A stretch of 64,000 nucleotides of DNA from Maridesulfovibrio hydrothermalis AM13 = DSM 14728 (GTDB lineage Bacteria; Desulfobacterota; Desulfovibrionia; Desulfovibrionales; Desulfovibrionaceae). The position numbers and the translations under genes are program-made. The notes under the pieces were generated by a model. It had not been told where the DNA came from and did not search any database. It worked only from the letters and a program-made list of their open reading frames with translations. Where the stretch lies: assembly GCF_000331025.1 (NCBI RefSeq), contig NC_020055.1, forward strand, positions 3,009,370-3,073,369, in the 5' to 3' direction. Below, piece after piece: positions 7,473-16,673 of the stretch. Positions within the stretch are counted from its first letter, which is position 1, and the number at the start of each line of letters is the position of its first letter.

Positions 7473-9674
7473 ATGAATCCTACTACTGAAAAATCCGGAA
7501 AATACTCTGCAAGCGAAGTTGATGCTGAAGTTAAAGATATACGGACCCGCTTCTTTGACAGCGTCAGCCATCTGGCAATCATTAAAGATCCCTCTTTACG
7601 GTATGTGTGCGTTAACGAGCCTTTCTTAAAAGTACTGGGACTGGACAGTCCGTCTGACATTATCGGTAAAAATAATTCCGAAATTCTTAAAGGTTTGACT
7701 ACTGAGGAGCATATTAATCAATTACTGATAGCCGACCACAAAGCAAGCAATCTGCCTACAGGGAAACACGTTGAAGCGGAAATCGTTATAAATACCCCTG
7801 AAAAAGACTGCACGTTTTCATCAAAAAAATTTCCCATCAGGGATGACTCCGGTAACTTGCTGGGCATAGGAATACTCACCTGTGACGTTTCAGAGAAAAA
7901 AACAAAAGAAAAAAAGTTTGCTCGTGATCATAAAAAACTGACTAGAAAAATCGAGACTCAAGCTGATACACTGCGTGCTGCAAACAAAAATCTTCAATTC
8001 ATGGAACATGTTTTCCAGAACACTCTTGATGGAATCATTATTACCGATAATAAAGGTCAGGCCCTGCAAATCAATCCTGCTTTTACCGAGATCACAGGTT
8101 ATACACTTGATGAAATCAGGGGGAAAAATCCCAGAATTCTGAAATCTGATTACCATGACGAAAATTTCTACAAAGAAATGTGGAACACCCTTGCAGAAAA
8201 CGGAACATGGGAAGGAGAACTCTGGAACAGACATAAAAGCGGTGAAATTTATCCGCAACGACTCAGCATCAGCGCCATTCACAACTCAGAAGGGATTGTA
8301 ACTCACTATGTAGGCGTCAATAACGACATCAGTGAACTTAAACGCAAAGAAGAGAAAATACACTTCTATGCCTACCACGATGTGTTAACCAACCTGCCTA
8401 ACCGTAAACTTTTCTCCGACAGGCTAAGACTGGAACTCGAAAAAGCAGGGCGCGAAGGTTATCAGGTTGCGCTTTTATACATGGATATTGATGACTTTAA
8501 GAAGGTCAACGATTCCCTTGGCTATACTATCGGTGACGAACTTCTAAAACAGATAAGCAAGAGAATTAAAACTTTACTTGACGACTCAGATATCTTTGCC
8601 CGCCTAGGGAGTGACGAATTCGCAGTTGCGCAGGTGGACATCCGAAACATAAACAACGTCATAACTCTTGCTCAAAAAATAAATGGACTGACAATTAAAC
8701 CATTTATGATAGAAGGACATGAGATTTTTATTAATTCCAGTATGGGAATTTCAATATTTCCTGATGATACCGATTGCCCTGAGCAACTCATTTTACACGC
8801 TGATACAGCTATGCATCAGATTAAAGGAACTCATCTGGAACACTTCAGATTCTACACCTCCCAGATGAAAATTGAGGCCCAGCATAAAATAGATATGGAA
8901 TCAGCCATCCGCAAAGGTCTTATGAAAGGCGAATTTATCCCCTTCTATCAAGCAAAGGTAAGTTGCAAAACAGGCGGTGTTGTCGGTATGGAAGCTCTTG
9001 CCCGCTGGGTTAAAGCTGATGGTAAGATTATTTCCCCCGTGGATTTCATTCCCCTTGCCGAAGAGTTGAACCTCATCCACGAAATTGACACACGCATCAT
9101 AACCAGTGCTGTCAGAGATATGGCAGAATGGGAAAAAGCAGGACACAATGAGCTTGTTGTATCGGCAAATATTTCAGCCACGGAACTTGAGGACCCAGCA
9201 TTCGTGGACACCATTTTCAGTATTCTGGAAGACAATAATGTTGCAAAAGAAAAATTTGAGCTGGAAGTCACCGAATCTCTCATTATGAAAGATGTGGAGA
9301 AAAACGCTCAAATCCTTGAAAAGCTGTGCACTTCCGGAATTAACTGTTCTATCGACGATTTCGGAACAGGCTACTCTTCGCTGAGCTACTTGAAAAAACT
9401 CCCCATAAAGACCCTTAAAATTGACCGCTCTTTTGTCAATGACATCATGACGGATCACAACGATCTTGCCATCGTCTGCGCCATTATCAGCATGGCCAGA
9501 CGTATGGGCCTGAAAGTTGTGGCCGAAGGGGTAGAGGATGCAGATCAGGTTGAACTGCTGAAAAAAGAAGGATGTGACATTATTCAGGGATATTATTACA
9601 GCAAACCTCTCTCAAAAAAAGATTTCCTCGATTTTATCAACTTGAAAAGGGACCGCGCGCCCATGCGGAATTAA
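7473..9674 (+). CDS. PAS-PAS-GGDEF-EAL cyclic-di-GMP signalling protein
   Basis: This is a 733-aa soluble protein with no membrane segments. It has a PAS domain (about residues 20-140), a basic coiled coil (about 140-175), a second PAS domain (about 175-290), a GGDEF domain (about 300-450) and an EAL domain (about 465-720). The cyclase signature is RLGSDEF (G379 S380 D381 E382 F383), so the second glycine is replaced by Ser and cyclase activity is doubtful. The phosphodiesterase site looks complete: E507-A-L, SANIS, VTES, IDDFGTGYS, KIDRSF and AEGVE. The likely net role is breakdown of c-di-GMP in response to a cytoplasmic signal sensed by PAS. It is a single-gene unit preceded by a 127-base spacer. 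Confidence 0.92.
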   Translation: MNPTTEKSGKYSASEVDAEVKDIRTRFFDSVSHLAIIKDPSLRYVCVNEPFLKVLGLDSPSDIIGKNNSEILKGLTTEEHINQLLIADHKASNLPTGKHVEAEIVINTPEKDCTFSSKKFPIRDDSGNLLGIGILTCDVSEKKTKEKKFARDHKKLTRKIETQADTLRAANKNLQFMEHVFQNTLDGIIITDNKGQALQINPAFTEITGYTLDEIRGKNPRILKSDYHDENFYKEMWNTLAENGTWEGELWNRHKSGEIYPQRLSISAIHNSEGIVTHYVGVNNDISELKRKEEKIHFYAYHDVLTNLPNRKLFSDRLRLELEKAGREGYQVALLYMDIDDFKKVNDSLGYTIGDELLKQISKRIKTLLDDSDIFARLGSDEFAVAQVDIRNINNVITLAQKINGLTIKPFMIEGHEIFINSSMGISIFPDDTDCPEQLILHADTAMHQIKGTHLEHFRFYTSQMKIEAQHKIDMESAIRKGLMKGEFIPFYQAKVSCKTGGVVGMEALARWVKADGKIISPVDFIPLAEELNLIHEIDTRIITSAVRDMAEWEKAGHNELVVSANISATELEDPAFVDTIFSILEDNNVAKEKFELEVTESLIMKDVEKNAQILEKLCTSGINCSIDDFGTGYSSLSYLKKLPIKTLKIDRSFVNDIMTDHNDLAIVCAIISMARRMGLKVVAEGVEDADQVELLKKEGCDIIQGYYYSKPLSKKDFLDFINLKRDRAPMRN

Positions 9675-9845
9675 AAACCCCACCCGTAAAACCCGCATCA
9701 ACCCCGAAAAACCCTACCCTTATATACTGTCTTAAGAGGAACAAATACTAAGATTCTCCCATTTACAGGTCGCACTGCACTGCTACTATGTAGTCACAGA
9801 ATGAGTCATCATTTTGGATATGCATCTTTAGACAGGAGAATTTAA

Positions 9846-10094
9846 ATGAATATTGAATCAATCACAAAAGTGACCCAGGACATCGTGCTGGAAGGCAATA
9901 AGCCTGCCAAAGAAGTTGCACAGACTATCGGGAAACCATATTCCACCCTGCTCAGAGAAATTAATCCTTTTGACGACAATGCCAAACTGGGTGCTGGAAC
10001 TCTTATGGATATTCTCAAAGCAACAAACGAAGTACGCCCTCTTGAATATATTGCCCAATGCATTGGCTACACTCTCAAACCCAGAGTTAATTAG
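9846..10094 (+). CDS. Small CII-like helix-turn-helix regulator
   Basis: This 82-aa protein has AGGAG eight bases before its ATG. The central segment (about residues 15-35, KPAKEVAQTIGKPYSTLLREI) resembles a helix-turn-helix, with a following LGAGTLMDILKATNE helix. The overall pattern is that of phage CII/CP76-type regulatory proteins, which are also found as chromosomal single genes in Desulfovibrio. No phage genes surround it. It is followed by a 14-bp perfect stem-loop. DNA binding is inferred from the fold-like pattern only. Confidence 0.65.
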   Translation: MNIESITKVTQDIVLEGNKPAKEVAQTIGKPYSTLLREINPFDDNAKLGAGTLMDILKATNEVRPLEYIAQCIGYTLKPRVN

Positions 10095-10118
10095 TATAAT
10101 TTAACTTGATCTTTATAA

Positions 10119-10154
10119 CCCGAGTATGAAATAGTTTACGATTTCATACTCGGG
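10119..10154 (+). terminator. Stem-loop after the CII-like gene
   Basis: A perfect 14-bp stem (CCCGAGTATGAAAT / ATTTCATACTCGGG) has an 8-base loop and starts 25 bases after the stop. The T-tract after it is poor (TACTCTGGACTTTT), so it may be a weak terminator or an RNA-stability hairpin in the leader of pgpA. Confidence 0.55.
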
Positions 10155-10188
10155 TACTCTGGACTTTTATCACCAATAGGTTGATAAT

Positions 10189-10659
10189 ATGCCCATGAAA
10201 AAGATCAGAATAAACCTTACCCAAATTGCAACACTCGGCCCTGTCGGCTTCCTTCCCAAGGCCCCCGGGACATGGGGATCTGCAGCAGCCGTTATAACCG
10301 CTCCGTTTCTTTTTTTTCCACTACCGCTTCCTGTCAAACTGATAGTCCTTGGCCTCCTTTTCTACTTCGGAGCCAAGGCATGCACTGCTGCTGAAAACGA
10401 TCTTGGAATAAAAGATCCGGGCTGTGTAGTAATTGATGAAGTCTTAGGACAGTGGCTTGTATTCCTGCCATTTTCAGCCGTGGTCGGCTGGCAGGTCATA
10501 GCAGGATTCATCCTTTTCAGAATTTTCGACATATACAAACCGTGGCCAGTAAAAGCCTCGGAAAAATGGCTTAAGTCAGGATGGGGAGTGATGATTGATG
10601 ACGTCTTTGCTGGTCTCTATGCCATGCTGGGTGTCTGGTTACTGCGCTATATTACGTAA
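10189..10659 (+). CDS. pgpA: Phosphatidylglycerophosphatase A
   Basis: This 156-aa inner-membrane enzyme is predicted to dephosphorylate phosphatidylglycerol-phosphate to phosphatidylglycerol. Family motifs are present in order: GPVGFLPKAPGTWGS (about residues 19-33), DPGCVVIDEVLGQW (about 78-91), RIFDIYKPWP (about 115-124) and GVMIDDVFAGLYA (about 135-147). Hydrophobic segments lie at about 36-65, 92-112 and 140-155. The length matches PgpA. It is a single gene convergent with pal. Confidence 0.92.
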   Translation: MPMKKIRINLTQIATLGPVGFLPKAPGTWGSAAAVITAPFLFFPLPLPVKLIVLGLLFYFGAKACTAAENDLGIKDPGCVVIDEVLGQWLVFLPFSAVVGWQVIAGFILFRIFDIYKPWPVKASEKWLKSGWGVMIDDVFAGLYAMLGVWLLRYIT

Positions 10660-10799
10660 ATTACCTAAGTAAAAATGGTTCTTCGCTACAGCAAAAAATA
10701 ACATTGAACTCCGGCAGCTCCGCAGGTTTTGATTTAACAACGCCGCCCATCAAGGAGTCAGTGGAAGACTCATAATCATAAACATGACAAATCACGACA

Positions 10800-10830
10800 A
10801 AGCCCCGCTTTCCAAAGGAAAGCGGGGCTT
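10800..10830 (-). terminator. Terminator between pgpA and pal
   Basis: A perfect AAGCCCCGCTTTCC / GGAAAGCGGGGCTT stem with a 4-base loop lies between convergent genes, about 20 bases past the pal stop. It can serve both strands, and the flanking A/T tracts are short on both sides. Confidence 0.8.
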
Positions 10831-10851
10831 AAAACATACAATATAGCAGGC

Positions 10852-11442
10852 TTAATAAGTAAGTCTGAACTGTGCTCTTCTGTTCTGCGCCCATGCGGTC
10901 TCGTTCTGACCGGGGTCTATAGGGTCTTCTTCACCGTAGCTCACAATACTGAGCCTTTCGGGAGCAACTCCAAGTAAAATAAGAAATTCATAGGCAGCAC
11001 GTGCACGCCGTTCGCCCAGAGCAAGGTTGTATTCTTCAGTGCCACGATCATCGCAATAGCCTTCGATAACCATAGTCACGTTGTCATACTTTTTGAGTAT
11101 TTCAGCTTTTGATTGAAGCAAAGGCCGATATTCTTGTTTGATGTCAAAAGAATCGAAATCAAAATGAACCATATTGCCCAGTTCAACGACAGCATCGTCA
11201 AACATTTTTTTAGCTTCAGCTGCTTTTGCTTCCTGCATAAGAGCTTCCTCTTGAAGGGCACGCTCTCTTTCAATACGGGCCTGCTCATCAAGTTTAAGCT
11301 GCTCTTTATCCCGTTGCTCAGTCATCCGCTCTTCAACAGCAGGACTCGCAGGGGAAGATTCAACACGCTTTTTCGAACAACCGGCTCCAAGTCCAGCTAA
11401 CAACACGAACGCCACACATAAAACTATAGCTCTAGCTTTCAT
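10852..11442 (-). CDS. pal: Peptidoglycan-associated lipoprotein Pal
   Basis: Started at the ATG at 11442 (GGAGGG just upstream), this is a 196-aa lipoprotein. It has a signal peptide with lipobox LAGLGAGC (Cys at about residue 22), an Ala/Glu/Lys-rich helical linker (about 30-85) and an OmpA-type peptidoglycan-binding domain (about 90-195) with FDFDSFDIK, GYCDDRGTEEYNLALGERRA and NRRAQF. It anchors the outer membrane to the wall and binds TolB. It is the last gene of the tol-pal set, 155 bases after tolB. A longer in-frame extension to 11559 lacks signal-peptide character. Confidence 0.93.
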   Translation of the reverse strand: MKARAIVLCVAFVLLAGLGAGCSKKRVESSPASPAVEERMTEQRDKEQLKLDEQARIERERALQEEALMQEAKAAEAKKMFDDAVVELGNMVHFDFDSFDIKQEYRPLLQSKAEILKKYDNVTMVIEGYCDDRGTEEYNLALGERRARAAYEFLILLGVAPERLSIVSYGEEDPIDPGQNETAWAQNRRAQFRLTY

Positions 11443-11597
11443 TTGCCCTCCTGAAATAGAAACTTTAAAGGACAGGAGTTTGTCCACGCCAAGTGAAAAT
11501 ACTACTCTTACTTTTAACTTCCAATGCTTCGACACTAAAGTGTTCTGTAAAAAAATCAAGTCATGTCTGCAACAAAGCTGTTAAAACAGACACTATA

Positions 11598-12974
11598 CTA
11601 TGACTTTTTAGCTTTTCCCCAAGCAGGAGCTTTGGCAATACCACTTCCGGTAGGGACGCGCATAGCCGGATCTCCGTGCCGCGTAGTCAAATAAATCTGA
11701 TACTCGCCGGTCCTGCTGGATGAAAAAGCAAGAAAATAACCATCCGGACCGAATGCAGGGTCTTCATCACTACCCGGGCCGAAAGTAAGCTGCCGCTCTT
11801 GACCGTTTTTAAGGTCATGCACGAAAATGCGATGACCTAAAGGTGTCTGCCTTGCAAAGGCTACATATCGCCCATCAGGACTGATGGTCGGATTGGTATT
11901 ATACTTCCCTTCTCTGGTGACTCTGGTGACTACCCCGCTTTTCATATCAAGTATAAAAATATGGGGATTTCCGAAACGGGCTGAAGTAAAAACCATCTTC
12001 TCTCCGGTACGGTCAAAATCGGGAGAAACTTCAATGGCCCAGCTTTCTGCAAGTGTTCTTTTGGGTTTATAGTTTCCGTTAATAAGAAAAATATCTGAGT
12101 TACCATTCATAGTGAGGGTTGCAGCCATATTTCCATCAGGAAGAAAGGCCGGCCCGATCACGGTATTACCGGGAAAACTCTTCTGATCAATCTTTCCGGT
12201 TTCCCGATCCCATACACAAAGCAGGTGCTGACGGGAACCAAGGCGCGTGAAAATAAGTTTATCTCCGTCTGGAGACCAGTTAGGACTTAAATTGACCCCG
12301 CCCAATGAACTTATCTGACGTAAATTTCTTCCTTGCGGACTGACCGTATATATTTCTTTATTTTTCCCGACCTTACGCACAAAAGCGATGGAAGACTCAA
12401 AAAAACCATCCCGTCCGGTCAAGATACGCATCAGATGCGAACTGAACCGGTCAGCAATGCGGGGCAGCATCTCTTCAGTAACCATCGAGTACTTTTTGCC
12501 CAGAATGGTTCGCCCGTTAAAAGTGCCTATACAACGCAGCAGCAGGTTCTTTTCACCATTAGGACGAACTTCCCAGCCAGTGGTTATAGCAAGGTCAACT
12601 TTTGAAAGCCTGAGCGGTTTGACATCAATATCACCGGGCCGCACACCGCGTGAGGGATCACCGCCGAGTATATCGGCAACCGGTACTAAATTCAAAAAAG
12701 GCAGAAAGCCCAGATCCTTTCGAAGATCACTGTTAAACGTTCCGGCCTCAGCTGGAAGCGGCAGATCATCACCTTTTGACCCTTCATATTTTCCAGCCGC
12801 CACGGTTTTAGGGGGCAGTAAAATAATATTAACTTTACGCTGTCCGGGGCCGTAGATGTCCACACTCAGAGTATCCGCAGCTTTTACGTTTCCAGTAGTG
12901 AAAGCAAAAAACAAAAATACTGAAACAAACATCAAAGCTGATATTTTTATATTAAATCTATGGATTTTTTTCAT
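11598..12974 (-). CDS. tolB: Tol-Pal system periplasmic protein TolB
   Basis: This 458-aa exported protein has an N-terminal signal peptide (about residues 1-32). An alpha/beta domain (about 35-200) is followed by a C-terminal beta-propeller with WD40-like/TolB repeats such as LSPNWSPDGDKLIFT, EVSPDFDRTGEKMVF, NPTISPDGRYVAFAR and DPAFGPDGYFLAFSS. By family it acts in the periplasm between Pal and TolA/TolR during outer-membrane constriction at division. It lies 18 bases after tolA. Confidence 0.93.
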   Translation of the reverse strand: MKKIHRFNIKISALMFVSVFLFFAFTTGNVKAADTLSVDIYGPGQRKVNIILLPPKTVAAGKYEGSKGDDLPLPAEAGTFNSDLRKDLGFLPFLNLVPVADILGGDPSRGVRPGDIDVKPLRLSKVDLAITTGWEVRPNGEKNLLLRCIGTFNGRTILGKKYSMVTEEMLPRIADRFSSHLMRILTGRDGFFESSIAFVRKVGKNKEIYTVSPQGRNLRQISSLGGVNLSPNWSPDGDKLIFTRLGSRQHLLCVWDRETGKIDQKSFPGNTVIGPAFLPDGNMAATLTMNGNSDIFLINGNYKPKRTLAESWAIEVSPDFDRTGEKMVFTSARFGNPHIFILDMKSGVVTRVTREGKYNTNPTISPDGRYVAFARQTPLGHRIFVHDLKNGQERQLTFGPGSDEDPAFGPDGYFLAFSSSRTGEYQIYLTTRHGDPAMRVPTGSGIAKAPAWGKAKKS

Positions 12975-12992
12975 ATTTTTTTTAAACCCGAC

Positions 12993-13931
12993 CTACTGAT
13001 CAAGATCTTGCAGGTTAAAGTTCACAATGATGGTTCTGATGGAACTTCCCGGAGGCTTGGGAAGCACTTCGGTATCGCGCAATGCAGTCATTACGGAATC
13101 ATCAAAATCAACGTTACCAGACGAGTCAAGCAGCTTTATATTGCTGATTTCGCCGGAAGATTTTAACTGAATTTGCACCCGTGCCATAAGATTATCTTTC
13201 TGGCCGAAGACCGGATATCTCCAGTTTTTTCGTACAGCCTCCTTTACGATGGAGCCGTAGACCTGAACCAGACCGGAAGCTCCGGCTGTACCACCGGCGG
13301 CCCCGCTGACTGCTGTTGAGCGGGCCGTCTCGGCAAGAGCTTCAAGGTCGCTTGCAACTGCCCTTTTTTCTGCCTTATCTTTATTCTCAACAATCTTTGC
13401 AAGGGAGGCAAGGTCAGCCGCTAAAGCGTCTTCAGCACTGACTTCAGGCTTCTTCGGTTTAACCTTTTTAGGCGGAGTCTTTTTCTCCGCTTTCTGCTTC
13501 GCAGGAGTTGTTTTTTTTGCAGGCTTTTCAACCTTTTTTTCCACTACTTTCTTTTTAGGAGCAGTTGTAGTCTTTACCTTTTTAGATGAAATTTTCTTAG
13601 TTTTAGGTTTCGGCTTGGATTTGGCTTTCGGGACAGGCTTTGGCTCAGGAGCCTTAGTCGAATCAGGTTTAGCTTTAGGTACAACTTTAGGTTTGACTGC
13701 TTCAGGAATAACAACAGCGGCAGGCTTTGAAAGCTTGGCCGCAGGTTTAACAGCAGAGACTTTTTTTACAGATGGAGCAGCAGGCAAAGGAGCAAGAGTA
13801 ACCAGATCAACCGTATAAACAGGCATATCAAGTGAAATTTTCACATGAGGCGACACCGACCATGATAAAGTCAAAAAAATCAAGCCTGCATGAAGCAGCA
13901 AGGAGATGAAAAGACCAAAGATTTTCATCAA
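12993..13931 (-). CDS. tolA: TolA/TonB-type energy-transducing protein
   Basis: This 312-aa protein has an N-terminal membrane anchor (about residues 5-24). A long Lys/Pro/Ala-rich middle (about 50-175) is low in complexity, and its base composition gives AAA/CCA-rich runs. The C-terminal TonB-like domain (about 215-310) includes the conserved RYPVFGQKDNLMARVQI and FDDSVMTALRDTEVLPKPPG stretches. It is predicted to span the periplasm from the TolQR motor to the outer membrane. Position between tolR and tolB supports TolA. The low-complexity middle is poorly conserved in all relatives. Confidence 0.88.
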   Translation of the reverse strand: MMKIFGLFISLLLHAGLIFLTLSWSVSPHVKISLDMPVYTVDLVTLAPLPAAPSVKKVSAVKPAAKLSKPAAVVIPEAVKPKVVPKAKPDSTKAPEPKPVPKAKSKPKPKTKKISSKKVKTTTAPKKKVVEKKVEKPAKKTTPAKQKAEKKTPPKKVKPKKPEVSAEDALAADLASLAKIVENKDKAEKRAVASDLEALAETARSTAVSGAAGGTAGASGLVQVYGSIVKEAVRKNWRYPVFGQKDNLMARVQIQLKSSGEISNIKLLDSSGNVDFDDSVMTALRDTEVLPKPPGSSIRTIIVNFNLQDLDQ

Positions 13932-13994
13932 TAAATTCGCCCTGTAAAGTTCCTTTACAACTATAAATTAAAACACAGTCAAAAATAACTGAGG

Positions 13995-14411
13995 CTATTT
14001 CTTCTTATCATCAGCAGGTTCAGCAACGATGCCGAGCCGATCAATACCGACAGCTTTAATCTCACCCATGACCCTTACAACTTCGCCATAAGCAACATTT
14101 TTATCTGCCCGTAAAAAAAGCATTTTATTCTGCTTTTTAACCAGCTTTTCAAGATGACCTTGAAGTTCGTCAAAACCGACCTTGTATTCATCAAGGTAGA
14201 TTTCGCCCTTGTCATTGATAGACAGTACAAGATGCTCGTTATCCTGCGGCAGCGAACGGACGGTTCTTGTTTGCGGCAAATCAACTTCAACCCCTTGAGT
14301 CATAAGCGGGGCTGTAACCATAAAAATGATCAGCAGCACCAGCATAACGTCAACAAAAGGAGTTACATTGATCTCAGCCAGCATTCCGTTATTATTGGTA
14401 GAAATGCCCAT
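13995..14411 (-). CDS. tolR: TolR/ExbD-family motor protein
   Basis: This 138-aa protein has one membrane helix (about residues 16-38, VTPFVDVMLVLLIIFMVTAPL) containing the conserved Asp that carries protons in TolR/ExbD. A periplasmic domain follows, with SINDKGEIYLD and FLRADKNVAYGEVVRVM. It starts 3 bases after tolQ ends and forms the proton-driven motor with TolQ that energises TolA. Confidence 0.92.
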   Translation of the reverse strand: MGISTNNNGMLAEINVTPFVDVMLVLLIIFMVTAPLMTQGVEVDLPQTRTVRSLPQDNEHLVLSINDKGEIYLDEYKVGFDELQGHLEKLVKKQNKMLFLRADKNVAYGEVVRVMGEIKAVGIDRLGIVAEPADDKKK

Positions 14412-14414
14412 CCA

Positions 14415-15173
14415 CTACTCCTGAACGGAAGGGGCAGCTTCCGATACCGACTGTGCGTAGTCTCTTTCTCCCCCCTTTGATGAAGGCTCTACCCATGAAA
14501 CTTCACGTTCAACACGGTTCAGGAACACCCCTGCAAAATTGACCATTTCAGTCTCGATACCATTAAGTACACCGAGAAAAAAATTGTAGAAAATCGTTGC
14601 AGGAATCGCCACCGCAAGGCCGATGGCAGTAGCAACAAGGGCCTCAGAAATACCGGGGGCAACAGCAGCCAGAGCGGCCGATTTTGCCGTACCGATAGCA
14701 TGAAAAGAGTTCATAATCCCCCAAACGGTACCAAAAAGACCGATAAAGGGAGCACCATTGGCGCAAGTTGCCAGAAAAGACAGCGATGAAGTCAGCTTCT
14801 TCATTTCAGAGCTGACCTTCTGGCGCAAAATTCGACGCAAGGTATCTTTAATGAGTCTGCGTTTATGGCTGGCACTGACCGCAGATTTTTCCAAAACCCG
14901 ATACTCTTTAACCGCAGCAGCCCCGATACGGTTCAAAGGTGAACCGGCAGTCTTGCTGATTGCTGTAAGACCGGAAGAAAGAGAATCTGCATCCTCCATG
15001 ATCTTGTTACCTTTAAGAACAAGAGTTCTGGCCCGCCCCAGAGAAATGAGTTTCCAGAAAATAATTGTCCAGCTCCACATCGACATCGCTGCCAGCAGGC
15101 AGAGTACGCCCTTAACCACTATCGTAGCGGATTCGAGCATGGCGAAGATTCCGCCCTGAGGTAAATAATCCAT
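14415..15173 (-). CDS. tolQ: TolQ/ExbB-family proton channel
   Basis: This is a 252-aa inner-membrane protein from the ATG at 15173; an in-frame GTG at 15185 is an alternative, since AAGG sits 9-11 bases before the ATG. It has three membrane segments (about residues 13-35, 130-152 and 165-195). The MotA/TolQ/ExbB signature FIGLFGTVWGIMNSFHAIG and PGISEALVATAIGLAVAIPA is present. It is the proton channel of the Tol-Pal system. It opens the five-gene tol set and follows the sirtuin gene by 54-66 bases, so transcription may come from the miaB end. Confidence 0.92.
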   Translation of the reverse strand: MDYLPQGGIFAMLESATIVVKGVLCLLAAMSMWSWTIIFWKLISLGRARTLVLKGNKIMEDADSLSSGLTAISKTAGSPLNRIGAAAVKEYRVLEKSAVSASHKRRLIKDTLRRILRQKVSSEMKKLTSSLSFLATCANGAPFIGLFGTVWGIMNSFHAIGTAKSAALAAVAPGISEALVATAIGLAVAIPATIFYNFFLGVLNGIETEMVNFAGVFLNRVEREVSWVEPSSKGGERDYAQSVSEAAPSVQE

Positions 15174-15239
15174 ACTGCACCGCACCTTTTTTGATCCTGC
15201 ACTTAAAGCAGGTCATCATTAAATGAAATTAAACTTTAT

Positions 15240-15992
15240 TTAGATCAGGTTCTGCACAATAGCCGGCAGAATCTGCTCCGCAGCCCCTTCAATGAATACA
15301 TCACTCATTGCTGAATAAGCCGACGGAGCCATATTTATCTCAATGATTTTACCCCCTGCATCTTTAATACGGGGCGCAATCAGACTGGCAGGAACAACCT
15401 CACCGGAAGTCCCGACCACAATAATCAAATCAGACTGATCAGTCAGAGCAAATGCCTCCCTGTATATTTCAGAAGGAATCTGCTCCCCGAAAAACACAAG
15501 GTCCGGCCTGATAATCCCTGAACACTCAGGGCATCGCACCGGAAGATCACAACCAGCTTTAATATTATCAGCAGCAAATGGAGCAAAACACTCCATGCAG
15601 AAAAAATTACTGCAATTTCCATGAAATTCTATCACGTTTGAAGAGCCGGCCCGTTGGTGCAACCCGTCAATGTTCTGGGTAATCACGCCTTGAATACGAC
15701 CCGTTTTTTCAAGTTCTGCCAGAGCCTTATGCCCATCGTTCGGCTGTGCCTGACGCATCATCTGCGCGGCTTCTGTCAAAAACTGCCAAACTGTTGCAGG
15801 ATCAGATTTAAGCGCCCTGATTGAAGCAACCTTTTCAGGATCATATTTAGACCAAAGACCACCGGGACTGCGGAAATCGGGAATCCCGCTGCCGACGGAC
15901 AGCCCTGCTCCAGTCAGCGCAATGGCACATCCGGCATTTGCAATCAACTCTGCGGCTTTGCTGATTTTTGAACTGTCTATGCCCATAATCAT
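15240..15992 (-). CDS. cobB: Sirtuin NAD-dependent protein deacylase
   Basis: This 250-aa cytoplasmic Sir2 protein has LTGAGLSVGSGIPDFRSPGG (about residues 27-46, NAD loop), TQNIDGLHQRAG (about 104-115) and the catalytic His in EFHGNC (about 122-127). The zinc-ribbon pairs CMEC and CPEC (about 132 and 154), and VVGTSGEVVPAS (about 197) complete the fold. It removes acetyl or other acyl groups from lysines. The symbol follows bacterial sirtuin convention. It sits 12 bases after the PHP gene and is co-directional with miaB and tol genes. The alternative ATG is two codons in. Confidence 0.9.
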   Translation of the reverse strand: MIMGIDSSKISKAAELIANAGCAIALTGAGLSVGSGIPDFRSPGGLWSKYDPEKVASIRALKSDPATVWQFLTEAAQMMRQAQPNDGHKALAELEKTGRIQGVITQNIDGLHQRAGSSNVIEFHGNCSNFFCMECFAPFAADNIKAGCDLPVRCPECSGIIRPDLVFFGEQIPSEIYREAFALTDQSDLIIVVGTSGEVVPASLIAPRIKDAGGKIIEINMAPSAYSAMSDVFIEGAAEQILPAIVQNLI

Positions 15993-16004
15993 GCCTGATG
16001 CATG

Positions 16005-16661
16005 CTACCCGCGCTGCATGATGGTCTGTACAAGCTGGCGAGAATTTTCTTCTGTCTGCGCATACTCAGCAGGAGTCAGACCTGCACCAAGTGCAATTTT
16101 ACGACGCAAATCAAGGCCGACCAGATCTCCGGGAGCATGAGCATCATTGTTAATCACCAGTTTTGCCCCATACTTGCGGGCAAGGGAGGCAACATGACCG
16201 TTAGTCAGGCTGTGTCCCTTACGTGTGGTAATCTCAAGACAGACACCGTATTCAGCGGCAAGCTGCACTTCAACCTCGGTAATCAGCCCGGGATGGGCAA
16301 GGATATCCACTTTTGCCTCAATAGCAGCAAGGTTGGTCCCTTCAGCCACAGGTTCCACAATGGTTTCACCATGAACCAGCACAATTTGTGCACCTGAATT
16401 TCTGGCAAGATCGGCCATTTCACCGATAAGCCCAGGAGGAACATGTGTAAGTTCTACGCCTGCAAAAACATCTATATCAAAATAATGTCCATGCTTCTTG
16501 GCAAAACGGCGAAGATTTTCAAGAATGATATCAATGTTGCTCAGGTCTGCATGATCAGTCATCGCCAAAGCACGATATCCGGCAACTCTTGCCCTGCGTG
16601 CAAGTTCAGCTGGAATAAGTTCGCCGTCACTGAAAACTGTATGGGTATGAAAATCTATCAT
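16005..16661 (-). CDS. PHP-domain phosphoesterase (histidinol-phosphatase-like)
   Basis: This 218-aa PHP protein starts MIDFHTHTVFSDGELIP (metal-binding HxH near residues 5-7), then has MTDHADL (about 34-40), the metal-site Glu and His in GVELTHVP (about 67-74), LVHGET, DILAHPGLI (about 118) and NNDAHAPGD (about 166). These are the ordered metal ligands of the PHP fold used by histidinol-phosphate phosphatases and other phosphoesterases. It is shorter than HisK (about 270 aa), and no his gene is adjacent (hisHF lies 24 kb away), so the substrate is open. It lies in the miaB-tol run, with 12-base gaps on each side. Confidence 0.8.
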   Translation of the reverse strand: MIDFHTHTVFSDGELIPAELARRARVAGYRALAMTDHADLSNIDIILENLRRFAKKHGHYFDIDVFAGVELTHVPPGLIGEMADLARNSGAQIVLVHGETIVEPVAEGTNLAAIEAKVDILAHPGLITEVEVQLAAEYGVCLEITTRKGHSLTNGHVASLARKYGAKLVINNDAHAPGDLVGLDLRRKIALGAGLTPAEYAQTEENSRQLVQTIMQRG

Positions 16662-16673
16662 TTAATAATAACT

